Source of the DNA: Methylobacter tundripaludum SV96
Lineage (GTDB): Bacteria > Pseudomonadota > Gammaproteobacteria > Methylococcales > Methylomonadaceae
Length of the DNA stretch: 64,000 bases
Reading direction: 5' to 3'
Assembly: GCF_000190755.2 (NCBI RefSeq)
Contig: NZ_JH109153.1
Span: 248,001 to 312,000, forward strand
Part shown: one piece after another, positions 20,702 through 29,106 of the stretch
How positions within the stretch are numbered: position 1 is the stretch's first letter
Layout: each line of letters begins with the position of its first letter
The notes under the pieces: model-generated
Seen by the model: the letters and a program-made list of their open reading frames with translations, nothing else
Database searches by the model: none
Told to the model about the DNA's origin: nothing
Program-made: the position numbers and the translations under genes

Positions 20702-21079
20702 ATGAATTCGATCACTAAAAAAATGCTGCTCATCGGTTTTGCGCTGCTGCCCAGCGCCTGTGCCCATTATCCACAGCAACATTCGTATTATCCAGGCAAC
20801 GCTGCTTATAGCAGCGGATATACCATTATGCATAGAAACTATTACGGCGAAAGACCGGATCACTATGATAATGGCTATCGCCAAGGTGATGCCTATTTTT
20901 CACATCATGACCATCATGATCAACACAGCGTTCAGCGCCAATGGGGCAACAACCATCCGGAATCCCGGCATCAACATGACAGGGGCCATGATCGTTCTTT
21001 TAGCGACGGAAATAGTCGCCAACATGACGGCGACAGCGATAGTCATCACAACAACTTCGAGCGTAGAAACTATCGTTAA
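20702..21079 (+). CDS. His-rich small lipoprotein, function unknown
   Basis: A 125-residue protein with a lipoprotein signal (LLPSAC, lipidated Cys near residue 20) and a polar body very rich in His, Asp, Arg and Asn (HHDHHDQHS and similar). Such tracts can bind metal ions, but no known family is recognised. The ribosome-binding site is weak. It is divergent from ppnN and precedes the cold-shock gene. Confidence 0.6.
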   Translation: MNSITKKMLLIGFALLPSACAHYPQQHSYYPGNAAYSSGYTIMHRNYYGERPDHYDNGYRQGDAYFSHHDHHDQHSVQRQWGNNHPESRHQHDRGHDRSFSDGNSRQHDGDSDSHHNNFERRNYR

Positions 21080-21346
21080 TAGGTTATCGGTCAATAAACG
21101 TCCCCTTTAAATTTAGGGCCTTTATCCCTCATGGAAACACGACCTTCTAAATTATCAATGGCTATACTGGGCATTAGCCTCTATAATGCAACGCTTAGTA
21201 GGCAGCACTCCGTACAAACGCGAGGCTTCTACTTAAGTTTTGCATGTTATTCAGCACTTTTCAGAAATTCCATTCGCTTTTCTCCTTAAAATTGCCCGGC
21301 ATGATTTGCAATCAAACATTTTTCATTGATTTATATAGGTAATTTT

Positions 21347-21553
21347 ATGGCAACAGGTACTGTTAAGTGGTTTAACGAAGCTAAAGGTTTTGGTTTTATT
21401 TCGCCTAGCGACGGTAGTGCAGACGTATTCGTACACTTTTCTGCAATCGCAAGCGACGGCGGTTACCGCACATTGGCTGAAGGCCAAGCGGTTAAGTACG
21501 ATGTAGAATCAGGCCCTAAAGGACCACAAGCGTCACAAGTAAGCGCAGCTTAA
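21347..21553 (+). CDS. Cold-shock protein (CspA family)
   Basis: A 68-residue single cold-shock domain with both RNA-binding motifs: [12 protein letters not shown] and DVFVHFSAI. It acts as an RNA chaperone in the cytoplasm. The ATG at 21347 is chosen because the product then begins MATGTVKWF like its relatives; an ATG at 21326 would add seven atypical residues. A hairpin lies just downstream and an RRM gene follows, so both products of this pair handle RNA. Confidence 0.95.
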   Translation: MATGTVKWFNEAKGFGFISPSDGSADVFVHFSAIASDGGYRTLAEGQAVKYDVESGPKGPQASQVSAA

Positions 21554-21574
21554 TCCGCCTTACTGTCCAACACC

Positions 21575-21604
21575 CAACCCCGCCTTCGATAATTAGCGGG
21601 GTTG
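21575..21604 (+). terminator. Hairpin between csp and RRM genes
   Basis: CAACCCCGC (21575-21583) pairs with GCGGGGTTG (21596-21604), 22 bp after the csp stop. There is no T tract, so it may stabilise the csp message rather than terminate it. Confidence 0.5.
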
Positions 21605-21660
21605 TGGCATAACCGGATCATCCGGCCAATCAACTCACCCCCTAATTTAGGACATGTCTT

Positions 21661-21927
21661 TTGAAACGAATTTTTGTAGGAAACTTACCTAGCGAAGCCA
21701 CTGAAGAAACTGTACAGGCTTTATTTTCTGAATACGGCAAAGTCCGCTCCATTCAGCTTGTTTCCGATATCTTTAGCGGAAAATGCCGGGGCTTCGGCTT
21801 TATCGGAATGGAAGGTCACGAAGCAAGAGCCGCGATAGCCGCGCTAGACGGCAACCTGTATTGCGGAAAACCATTAAAAGTTAAATTTGAAGATACGACT
21901 GCCGGTAAAAATGGCAGACGCCATTAA
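21661..21927 (+). CDS. RNA recognition motif (RRM) protein
   Basis: An 88-residue single-RRM RNA-binding protein. RNP2 is IFVGNL (residues 4-9) and RNP1 is CRGFGFIGM. Proteins of this type in bacteria are often cold-induced. The start is TTG at 21661 with AGGA 8 nt upstream; a nearby ATG at 21654 is out of frame. The short basic tail (GKNGRRH) is typical. Confidence 0.9.
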   Translation: MKRIFVGNLPSEATEETVQALFSEYGKVRSIQLVSDIFSGKCRGFGFIGMEGHEARAAIAALDGNLYCGKPLKVKFEDTTAGKNGRRH

Positions 21928-22659
21928 AATATTAACCGCTCAGCTCCACTATCCCCTTATTATTCAACTGCCTTAGCCGCACCACGGCAACAGGGCGTTG
22001 TCACAAACTGATTATCTAAATCATTCCGTCCAACGGATTGATTTGAATGGATTTATACCCTCCGAAAAGATAGACAGCAGCAAGGCGCGTGAATATAGCC
22101 GAGCTATCTGGGCGACCTGCTTACCGGTCGCCCCCAATTCCGGGCAACGGCAGCATCCATTTATCCACGTATTTTCCGGATTCTTTAAAGCCATCCGCAA
22201 GCTCTTGACGCGAATATCCGTTTCAAGCGGCCGATAAATTCAACCGATTGGTTGAGTGATCAAACCCCGCCCTATTTCCACAAATAAAGCTTGACAACAA
22301 ATCTCGTGAATCGGCCTTTTCCACAAGCGCACTCAATACACTTTTGTTTCAATCGCATCACTGAAAAGCTCAGTCCGACGCTGGAAAAACGCCGCCAAAA
22401 TTATCTTTATGCCATCTAAGTAATTGATATTTGATGCTATATTCATAGCGAACCGCACACTGACTACAATCTGAACAATCTAACAAAAAAGCTTAAGAAG
22501 TGAATAGTTAGGGCGTTTACTTCCAGTTTACCCACAGAGTTATCCACAGAAAATGTGGATAACCTTGATCTGTAAAAGAGCATCCATTTTTATCGGTTTA
22601 GCCGCCAATAACTGTTGAAAAATATTGGCTACCTGACTGATTGGACCTGCCGAGGCATC
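21928..22659. other. Long non-coding gap with DnaA-box cluster
   Basis: About 730 bp without a supported gene. One open frame (21998-22237) lacks start signals and family resemblance. The right half is AT-rich and contains three DnaA-type boxes at 22528-22562. Confidence 0.6.
22528..22562. promoter_or_regulatory. DnaA-box cluster
   Basis: Two perfect TTATCCACA boxes in opposite orientation (22540-22548 forward; 22554-22562 reverse), 5 bp apart, with a one-mismatch box (TTACCCACA, 22528-22536) just before. The surroundings are AT-rich. This could be a DnaA-titrating or regulatory site, or part of an origin. No dnaA, dnaN, mnmG or parAB gene lies nearby, which argues against the main origin. 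Confidence 0.6.
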
Positions 22660-23022
22660 TTACTCCTGCTTGTCATTCACCAAATCGTAAGTGATGTCAG
22701 GATTGAACCCCATAGGCCAGTAGATAGCTGCAAACGGCGGCCAGAATAGTGAAACGGTGCGGAATTTTGTCCTCAACCTGCCCTCTTTGACAACCTTGCC
22801 CCCTTTTTCCAGACTGTAAGGAATACCTCCTTCCGGCGGTATTCCTGCGGCCGTCCAGAAAAACGGCTTGGTGGTCACCTTGCCGTCGGCCTTGATGTCT
22901 ACCGGTTCCGGCCTTTTGTAAACATGCAGATCAGTGCCGGGCGGCACTTTGAACGTACCTGTCGTGGTACAGCCTGAGACCAAAACCAGCAAAGCCAGGG
23001 CTAAACATATTTTTCTTATCAT
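22660..23022 (-). CDS. Small lipoprotein, function unknown
   Basis: A 120-residue protein with a clear lipoprotein signal (LVLVSGC, Cys18). The body is short and beta-rich and matches no family I can name. It lies 26 bp downstream of apeR on the same strand, so it may be the last gene of the APE operon; it is not one of the standard APE genes. Confidence 0.75.
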   Translation of the reverse strand: MIRKICLALALLVLVSGCTTTGTFKVPPGTDLHVYKRPEPVDIKADGKVTTKPFFWTAAGIPPEGGIPYSLEKGGKVVKEGRLRTKFRTVSLFWPPFAAIYWPMGFNPDITYDLVNDKQE

Positions 23023-23048
23023 TGTAGTTCTCCAGGTTGAGTGGGATA

Positions 23049-24278
23049 TTAGCTATCCCAGCGCTTAAAAATCAATGAAGTATTGATACCCCCAAAAGCA
23101 AAGTTATTACTCATCACATAGTCGCAATCGAGCTTGCGGATATCCTCTTTAATATAGTCCAACTGCGCGCATTCGGGGTCAATATTGTCAAGATTGGCCG
23201 TGGCATGAAACCAGCCTTCATTCATCATATTGACCGCCACCCAGGCTTCCAGCGCGCCGCAAGCACCCAGAGTGTGGCCGGTAAAGCTTTTCAGCGCACT
23301 GATCGGGGTTTTATTGCCGAATATCGCCGCAGTCGCATGGCTTTCGGCGACATCGCCGTGACTTGTTGCGGTGCCATGCGCACTGATGTAACCGATGGCG
23401 GAAGCCTCCAGCCTGGCATCCTGCAGGGCCAGGCGCATCGCAACCTGCATACTGTCACTGTTAGGCTGGGTGACATGCAGGCCGTCCGAATTGGTGCCGA
23501 ATCCCACCAATTCGGCATGAATATGAGCGCCACGCGCCAGTGCATGCTCCAACTCTTCCAATATCAAGGTGCCTGCGCCCTCGCCGATGACCAAGCCATC
23601 CCGGTCGCGGTCAAAAGGCCGGGGGCTTTTATCCGGCGTCTCATTGCGCAGACTGGTTGCAAACAAGGTGTCGAATACTGCGGACTGAATGGCCGATAAT
23701 TCTTCAGCGCCGCCTGCGACCATCAGCTTTTGCTGGCCGAACTTTATCGCCTCATAACCGTACCCAATGCCCTGACTGCCCGAGGTGCAGGCGCTTGAGG
23801 TTGTGTAAATCCTGCCGTTTATGCCGAAAAACAGGCTGATATTGACCGGCGCGGTATGGCTCATCATCCTGATATACGAAGTGGCATTCAAACCGCCGGT
23901 GGCATGGTTAAGGAGCATGTTGCCGAACTCGGCGATAGCATCGGGACTGCCCGATGAACTGCCGTAAGCGATGCCCATCTGCCCGCTTTTAAGGCAATCG
24001 TCACCCAGCAAACCGGCATCAGTCAGCGCCAGTTCGGTTGCGTAAGTCGCCATTAAAGCGATACGCCCCATGCCGCGAACTTGCTTGCGCGAATAATGCT
24101 CAGGCTTGGTGAAATCGGCGGGCGCCCCCAAGCGGGTATTCAAGCCTTGGTACTTATCCCAGTCCTGCATTGTTTGAATGCCGGTAGACTTGTTTTTAAG
24201 GCGTTCGGCAACTTGCCGCCAATCGTTGCCTATCGGCGAAATCCCCGCCATGCCGGTCACTACCACGCGTTTTAACAT
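23049..24278 (-). CDS. apeR: Beta-ketoacyl-ACP synthase ApeR
   Basis: A 409-residue FabF-type ketosynthase of the aryl-polyene pathway. The catalytic triad is intact: Cys164 in SSACTSG, His301 in SAHGTAT and His335 in FTGHTLGA. It probably starts or supports chain elongation on ACP. Its ATG overlaps the end of apeQ by 7 bp, indicating translational coupling. Gene letters here follow the E. coli/Xenorhabdus APE scheme, by order and family. Confidence 0.92.
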   Translation of the reverse strand: MLKRVVVTGMAGISPIGNDWRQVAERLKNKSTGIQTMQDWDKYQGLNTRLGAPADFTKPEHYSRKQVRGMGRIALMATYATELALTDAGLLGDDCLKSGQMGIAYGSSSGSPDAIAEFGNMLLNHATGGLNATSYIRMMSHTAPVNISLFFGINGRIYTTSSACTSGSQGIGYGYEAIKFGQQKLMVAGGAEELSAIQSAVFDTLFATSLRNETPDKSPRPFDRDRDGLVIGEGAGTLILEELEHALARGAHIHAELVGFGTNSDGLHVTQPNSDSMQVAMRLALQDARLEASAIGYISAHGTATSHGDVAESHATAAIFGNKTPISALKSFTGHTLGACGALEAWVAVNMMNEGWFHATANLDNIDPECAQLDYIKEDIRKLDCDYVMSNNFAFGGINTSLIFKRWDS

Positions 24279-24997
24279 AAGCCACCATTAACTGAAATAA
24301 CCTGCCGGGTCACGTAGGCCGCATCTTCGGACATTAAAAAAGCCACGACCGCCGCCACTTCTTTAGGGCTGCCTACCCTGCGCGCCGGAATCATTTTCTT
24401 GATTTCTTCCAGCGGCAATTCATTGACCATCTCCGTATCGATAAGGCCCGGCGCCACGCAATTGACGGTAATATCGCGTTTTGCCAGTTCCAAAGCCAGC
24501 GCTTTGGTCGCACCGATAATACCGGCTTTTGCCGCACTGTAATTGACCTGACCGCGATTGCCCATCAAACCGGAAACCGACGATAAAGTGACAATGCGCC
24601 CCGGTTTTCGCCGCCTGACCATCGGCATGACCACCGGCTGCAAGACATTGTAAAAACCGTCGAGATTGCTGTGGATCACGCTGTCCCACTGTTCGCCGGT
24701 CAGCGACGGAAAGGCGTTATCGGCAGTGATCCCGGCGTTGCATACCACACCGTAATAAGCGCCGTGGCTTTCAATATCCTGATTGAGTTGTTCGCCGCAC
24801 TGCGCGCGGTCGGCAATGTCGAATTGCAAGATCCTGGCGTGTCGGCCTAGCTGCCCGATTTCGGCAACAACCGCCTCGGCCTGAGTACGTTGGCTGCGAC
24901 AATGAATAACCAAATCAAAGCCCTGTTTAGCCAGATATAATGCAATCGCTTTACCAATGCCCCGACTGGAACCGGTCACTAAAACAGTTTTATTCAT
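24272..24997 (-). CDS. apeQ: 3-oxoacyl-ACP reductase ApeQ
   Basis: A 241-residue FabG-type short-chain dehydrogenase that reduces the 3-oxo group in each polyene elongation round. NADPH site TGSSRGIGK at residues 8-16; catalytic YSAAK near residue 150. It overlaps apeR downstream. Upstream, 178 bp of repeat DNA separate it from apeP, bounded by two near-identical 16-17-bp copies of the apeP end. Confidence 0.93.
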   Translation of the reverse strand: MNKTVLVTGSSRGIGKAIALYLAKQGFDLVIHCRSQRTQAEAVVAEIGQLGRHARILQFDIADRAQCGEQLNQDIESHGAYYGVVCNAGITADNAFPSLTGEQWDSVIHSNLDGFYNVLQPVVMPMVRRRKPGRIVTLSSVSGLMGNRGQVNYSAAKAGIIGATKALALELAKRDITVNCVAPGLIDTEMVNELPLEEIKKMIPARRVGSPKEVAAVVAFLMSEDAAYVTRQVISVNGGLC

Positions 24998-25003
24998 ATT
25001 GTG

Positions 25004-25190
25004 CTCATGTGTTGTTTCAATACTTCACCGCGTTCCCACGCGTTGCGTTCATCTTTAATTCCGGCAGTCCTTTACCTGGCGTTAGGCGGAAAACAGGCCA
25101 CTATCCAGACCTTCCAGGTTTTAAAAACCTGGAAGGTCTAACTCGCAACGTTTTCGACAGACGAAACATACTGTCTCATGTGTTGTTCAA
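25004..25190. repeat. Repeat block between apeP and apeQ with flanking duplication
   Basis: CTCATGTGTTGTTTCAA at 25004-25020 and CTCATGTGTTGTTCAA at 25175-25190 bracket the block; the right copy is the true 3' end of apeP. Inside are a partial REP-like sequence (about 25028-25060) and the AGACCTTCCAGG palindrome (25107-25139). Confidence 0.75.
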
Positions 25191-25676
25191 CGGAGGTCGA
25201 TAAACATTGAGGTTAGCCGCAACGTCCACGCCTTCCCCCAGAATTCGGCACTCAAAAACCCCCAAGCCGTCATCCTGCATGATTTTATTCACCCGTATCG
25301 TCAACGTTGCGCCGACCTTAAACGCAGAAACATTACTGTTGTAACGACGGGTTCCGAGCAGGAAGCCCATGCGTATCGGCTCATTGGCCTGCCTCGCCTT
25401 CACGCCGACATACGCGGCTATCGCTTGGGCCATATATTCAATACCGGCCCAGGCAGGAACGGTCTGATCATCGCCAAACAAACCATCGCCGCGTACCACC
25501 AGTTCGGCCGTCAAGCCCTGCTCGTCATAGTCAATGATACGCTCCAGCAACACCATGTCGCCGGTATGCGGAATCAGCTCGGTAACGGCTGATCGCTGTT
25601 CCAGACGCGATTCTACCTTCCTCATCCGTGGAGTCGTACCTCCTGCATCCATGCAGTTGTCGGCAATATCGTTCAT
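25176..25676 (-). CDS. apeP: 3-hydroxyacyl-ACP dehydratase ApeP
   Basis: A 166-residue hot-dog-fold protein that removes water from the 3-hydroxyacyl intermediate to give the conjugated double bond. The family signature region is IPHTGDMVLLERI, followed by AWAGIEYMAQAIAAY. About 35 residues precede the conserved part, more than usual; the start may be at an internal ATG. It overlaps apeO by 4 bp. It acts together with the ApeI domain fused to ApeH in this cluster. Confidence 0.85.
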   Translation of the reverse strand: MNDIADNCMDAGGTTPRMRKVESRLEQRSAVTELIPHTGDMVLLERIIDYDEQGLTAELVVRGDGLFGDDQTVPAWAGIEYMAQAIAAYVGVKARQANEPIRMGFLLGTRRYNSNVSAFKVGATLTIRVNKIMQDDGLGVFECRILGEGVDVAANLNVYRPPLNNT

Positions 25677-26944
25677 GCCCGCTCCACCACAATAGACAAG
25701 TTATTGCCGCCAAAGGCAAACGAGTTGCTTTGACAGGTATTGATTCTTCGCCCCAAGGTTCCGCCTTTTTTGACCAGATTTAACGCAGACAATGCCGTAT
25801 CCGGCTCATCATCGTTGATATTGGGAATCAACGCGCCCTGTTCATCGTCATGGGTCAGCAACAACCAACAAAAAGCCAATTCCAATGCGGCGGCAGCGCC
25901 CAGGGTATGCCCGGTCATGCCCTTGCTGGAGCTCGCCGCCAACTTTGATCCGAACACCGCATTAACGGCTTTGCTTTCCATCACATCGTTCAATACCGTT
26001 GCCGTTCCGTGCAGATTCAGATAATCGATCTCACCCGGTGTTTTGCCCGCATCATCCAGCGCATTTTGCATGGCCCTGATCACATCGGTCGCGTCAGGAT
26101 CGGGTGCGGCAAAATGATAGGCATCGCTGGTTGCGCCTATGCCTCGCAATACCACCGGCCCCGGTTCCTCACTCAACACAAAAAGGCTGACCGCTTCGCC
26201 GATATTGATACCGTCGCGGTGCATTCCAAAAGGCTTGCACAAGCCGCTGCTGATCGATTCCAGCGCCGTAAAGCCGTTAACGGTCAAGCCGCATAAACTA
26301 TCCGCCCCACCCACGATAACCGCATCGCATAGACCCTGCCTGATTAATCGCCGTGCCGAGGCAAACGCCTTGCCGCTGGAAGAACAGGCCGTAGAAATCG
26401 TGTAGGCCGGGCCTTGAACGCCCAGAAAATCCGCCAAAAAATCCGCCCCCGCACCCATTTGCTGTTGCTTGTAATGAAACTGATCCGGCAATACGCCGTT
26501 TTCAGCCCAATAATCCAACGCAAGTTCGGTATTGCGTACGCCCGAAGTGCTGGTGCCCAGCACAATGCCGATACGATCGGCGCCGAATCGGGCCATCATG
26601 TCAGTCACAGTCGGTTCGATCTGGCTTAATGCCGCCAGCAGCAGGCGATTATTCCGGCAGTTGTAAATCCCCCCCGGCCCCCCTTTTTCAAAGGGGGGAG
26701 AAAGAGAGCAATCTTCCGCGGACTCCCCTTTATTATCAAGCAGGACTCTCCCCCCTTTGAAGAAGGGGGGTAAGGGGGGGATTTCCGGGAGATCGGCAGC
26801 AACAGCGCCGACAATGCAGCGAGTCCCGAACTCATCGCTTGCTACCAATCCCGACCGGTCACCGGCCAGCAAGCGCTTTAGTACCTCGGCTTTACTATTA
26901 CCTAACGCACACAACAGGCCTAAATCATTCAGGTATAAGGTCAT
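25673..26944 (-). CDS. apeO: Beta-ketoacyl-ACP synthase ApeO with in-frame repeat insertion
   Basis: A 423-residue ketosynthase, the elongating partner of the chain-length factor ApeC. Active-site Cys187 (STACSSSGKAF), HGTATVLND and TGHTLGAAA are intact. Residues 55-93 (IPPLPPFFKGG ... PPFEKGGPGGI) are encoded by a 120-bp palindromic repeat inserted in frame before CRNNRLLLAA. The extra loop is ahead of the catalytic core, so activity may survive. It overlaps apeN by 20 bp. Confidence 0.9.
   Translation of the reverse strand: MTLYLNDLGLLCALGNSKAEVLKRLLAGDRSGLVASDEFGTRCIVGAVAADLPEIPPLPPFFKGGRVLLDNKGESAEDCSLSPPFEKGGPGGIYNCRNNRLLLAALSQIEPTVTDMMARFGADRIGIVLGTSTSGVRNTELALDYWAENGVLPDQFHYKQQQMGAGADFLADFLGVQGPAYTISTACSSSGKAFASARRLIRQGLCDAVIVGGADSLCGLTVNGFTALESISSGLCKPFGMHRDGINIGEAVSLFVLSEEPGPVVLRGIGATSDAYHFAAPDPDATDVIRAMQNALDDAGKTPGEIDYLNLHGTATVLNDVMESKAVNAVFGSKLAASSSKGMTGHTLGAAAALELAFCWLLLTHDDEQGALIPNINDDEPDTALSALNLVKKGGTLGRRINTCQSNSFAFGGNNLSIVVERA
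26665..26784. repeat. KGG-coding palindromic element inside apeO
   Basis: A 120-bp element with imperfect inverted ends (AAATCCCCCCCGGCCCCCC ... GGGGGGTAAGGGGGGGATTT) and an inner TCCGCGG. Its length is a multiple of three and both halves read as PPFxKGG. A related element lies in apeH at 37242-37367. Confidence 0.85.
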
Positions 26945-27491
26945 AACTTATCGTTTTAATGTTCAGGCGGTAATTGTACTGAAAATTGACCAGTTCAACG
27001 GCTTTCGGCCAAACCGGATCGGGGGATAAATAGTTAACTTCAACTTGTTTTTTACCACGGATCGTTAAAAAGCGCTTTTTATCGACTTCTTCCAAACGCC
27101 ATCCGGCCGGGAGTTTTTTTTGCAGCTCGGCAATCGGCCAGTAAACCAGTTGCAGATCGGAAATGATAAATTCCGGGTTGAGCGACTCCGGTAATAACGG
27201 GCTTTTATCGGACACGACAGTGTTACCGTCGTAAGCTAAGTTGAACAGGCTCAAGCCGTCATTACTGAGCCCGGCCATTGCGATATGCTTTGCATCCAGT
27301 TCCAGAACCGCCAGCAGGGATTCCTGCCGATCCGCCCAAACCGCGTTTATTTGCTGCACTATTCGTCTGGCCGGGCCTAAAGGTTGCGCGATCGGCATTA
27401 ATTCCGGCTTGGCGGCAACTTGCTCCGGCTGTATCAGCGCACAACCGGACAGCCAGAGTAAAAACATGGCACTGAGAATCCTTATCCGCAT
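26925..27491 (-). CDS. apeN: DUF3261 lipoprotein ApeN
   Basis: A 188-residue outer-membrane-type lipoprotein with LLWLSGC (Cys17), of the DUF3261 family found in APE clusters and thought to help place the polyene lipid in the outer membrane. Its ATG lies inside a 60-bp duplication of the end of the upstream flavoprotein gene (27481-27540), suggesting that the two genes once overlapped. Confidence 0.82.
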   Translation of the reverse strand: MRIRILSAMFLLWLSGCALIQPEQVAAKPELMPIAQPLGPARRIVQQINAVWADRQESLLAVLELDAKHIAMAGLSNDGLSLFNLAYDGNTVVSDKSPLLPESLNPEFIISDLQLVYWPIAELQKKLPAGWRLEEVDKKRFLTIRGKKQVEVNYLSPDPVWPKAVELVNFQYNYRLNIKTISYDLIPE

Positions 27492-27803
27492 AATTCAACC
27501 AGAGCATTCAACCTCGAACATGCATGGTTGACATAAGAGCGTGCTAGTTCCCAAGCTCCAGCTTGGGAATTCAGTGAGGGAAGCTCCAGCTTCCCGTCTC
27601 GCGAAGCTACGACTTCACCTCGTTCCCACATGCCGCGCTCATCGTTATACGCAAGTGCCTGCGCGACACAGTCATCCGTAACTCGCGGCGCAGCGCGCCT
27701 TGACTGCATTCCCACGCGGCGCGTGGGAACGAGCGACAACACGCTTATCGGCATAACTCAACCAAAGTATCCAACCTAGGCCGGGCATTTTTGACGTAAG
27801 GAT
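27481..27803. repeat. Repeat block with duplicated flavoprotein 3' end
   Basis: 27481-27540 and 27744-27803 are diverged direct copies (CTTATC-GCATAA-TCAACCA...). Only the right one ends the flavoprotein gene; the left holds the apeN start. Between them lie an AAGCTCCAGCTT palindrome (27545-27600) and a REP-like pair (27615-27735). Confidence 0.8.
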
Positions 27804-28974
27804 TATTTTCATCCCAAGCATAACCGGCCAGTATTGAACTGATCATCGCCTTAACTTCAGGCTGCTGCTGCGGATGAAAGATGACGTCCTGAAAACGGCC
27901 GTCATACCACGCATCGACAAACACCCGGAAGGTATCAACACCGCGCTGCAAGGGCTCGGCGTAATCCTGCTGCCAGTCCACAGCCTCATTGTTAAATTGC
28001 CTGACCAACACATCCGCAGCCAAACTGGCCGATTTCATCGCAATGGTAACGCCGGATGAAAACACCGGGTCCAAGAACTCACCGGCATTGCCCAACAGCG
28101 CATAGCCTTTGCCGTACAAGCTTTTTACATTGGCAGAATAACCGACGATGGTATTGATTTGCTCATCGAACGCAGCGTTCTGAAGCAACGCGGTCAAGCT
28201 GGGGTCTTGATTGATGATGTCCTTCAAGGCCTGGTCGTTATTGTCCCAGCCTTGAAGAAATTCAGGTTCCGCAACCACGCCCACGCTGCTGCGTCCGTTG
28301 CTGAACGGGATCAGCCAATACCAGACGTCTTGATGCTGAGGGTGTACCGTGATCCGGATTTTGTTTCGATCGAATTGGCCGTCACCAATCCGGTCTTCAA
28401 TATGCCCGAACAAGGCTTGCCTGACCGGAAACCCGGAAGGCGATTCCAAATCCAGTAACCTGGGCAGGATGCGCCCGAAACCGCTGGCATCCAGCACAAA
28501 ATCGGCGCTATAGGTCATGACTTCGCCCTGTTGATTGCGCACCATCAGCTCCGGCCGGTCGACGGAAAAATCGGCCGCCGTCACTTCCATTTGCCACTGT
28601 ATGTCAACGCCCATGCGCACCGCTTCATCGGCCAGCAACTTGTCGAACCGGCCGCGCTGTACCTGAAACGTGGTGCCGATGCCGGGGCTGAATTTATCTT
28701 CAAAGGAAAATTCGGTTTGCAGGTCCCGGCATACGAAAGACGCGCCGTTCTTGTACTGGAACCCGGCGTTGACTAACGCGTCCATCATCCCGGCCTGCTT
28801 GATGAATTCCATGCATTGCGGCAACAGGCTTTCGCCGATACTGAATCGCGGAAACAGCTGGCGCTCCAGAATGGTCACCTGAAAGCCCTGATTTTGCAGC
28901 AATGCACCGGCGATACTCCCGGACGGCCCGGCGCCGATGATGATAATTTCGCCTTTATTATTCTTAATTGTCAT
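27745..28974 (-). CDS. Halogenase-like FAD-dependent oxidoreductase
   Basis: A 409-residue flavoprotein with the FAD motif GAGPSGSIAG near residue 14, GESLLP near 47, and a WYWLIP motif resembling the WxWxIP of flavin-dependent halogenases. The halogenase catalytic lysine could not be confirmed. Related genes occur in flexirubin and some APE clusters, where they are thought to modify the aryl head or polyene. The position within the operon supports a tailoring role; a dehydrogenase or monooxygenase reaction is as likely as halogenation. Confidence 0.82.
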   Translation of the reverse strand: MTIKNNKGEIIIIGAGPSGSIAGALLQNQGFQVTILERQLFPRFSIGESLLPQCMEFIKQAGMMDALVNAGFQYKNGASFVCRDLQTEFSFEDKFSPGIGTTFQVQRGRFDKLLADEAVRMGVDIQWQMEVTAADFSVDRPELMVRNQQGEVMTYSADFVLDASGFGRILPRLLDLESPSGFPVRQALFGHIEDRIGDGQFDRNKIRITVHPQHQDVWYWLIPFSNGRSSVGVVAEPEFLQGWDNNDQALKDIINQDPSLTALLQNAAFDEQINTIVGYSANVKSLYGKGYALLGNAGEFLDPVFSSGVTIAMKSASLAADVLVRQFNNEAVDWQQDYAEPLQRGVDTFRVFVDAWYDGRFQDVIFHPQQQPEVKAMISSILAGYAWDENNPYVKNARPRLDTLVELCR

Positions 28975-29106
28975 GATGATTTGTTGCTACTCAAATGTTA
29001 AAAAATAGAACGCAGATGCCAAAAGTAGGCGCCTCTAGGCGACGCTGATAAATATGATGAGCACAGATGATTCAATAAAAATCTTATTTAATCATAATTA
29101 TCCGCG

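Noticed and set aside
21998-22237. 79-codon open frame downstream of the RRM gene
   Set aside because: No ribosome site, no recognisable domain and atypical composition.
22528-22562. Main chromosomal origin oriC
   Set aside because: Only three boxes and no dnaA, dnaN, mnmG or rpmH neighbours; kept as a DnaA-box cluster only.
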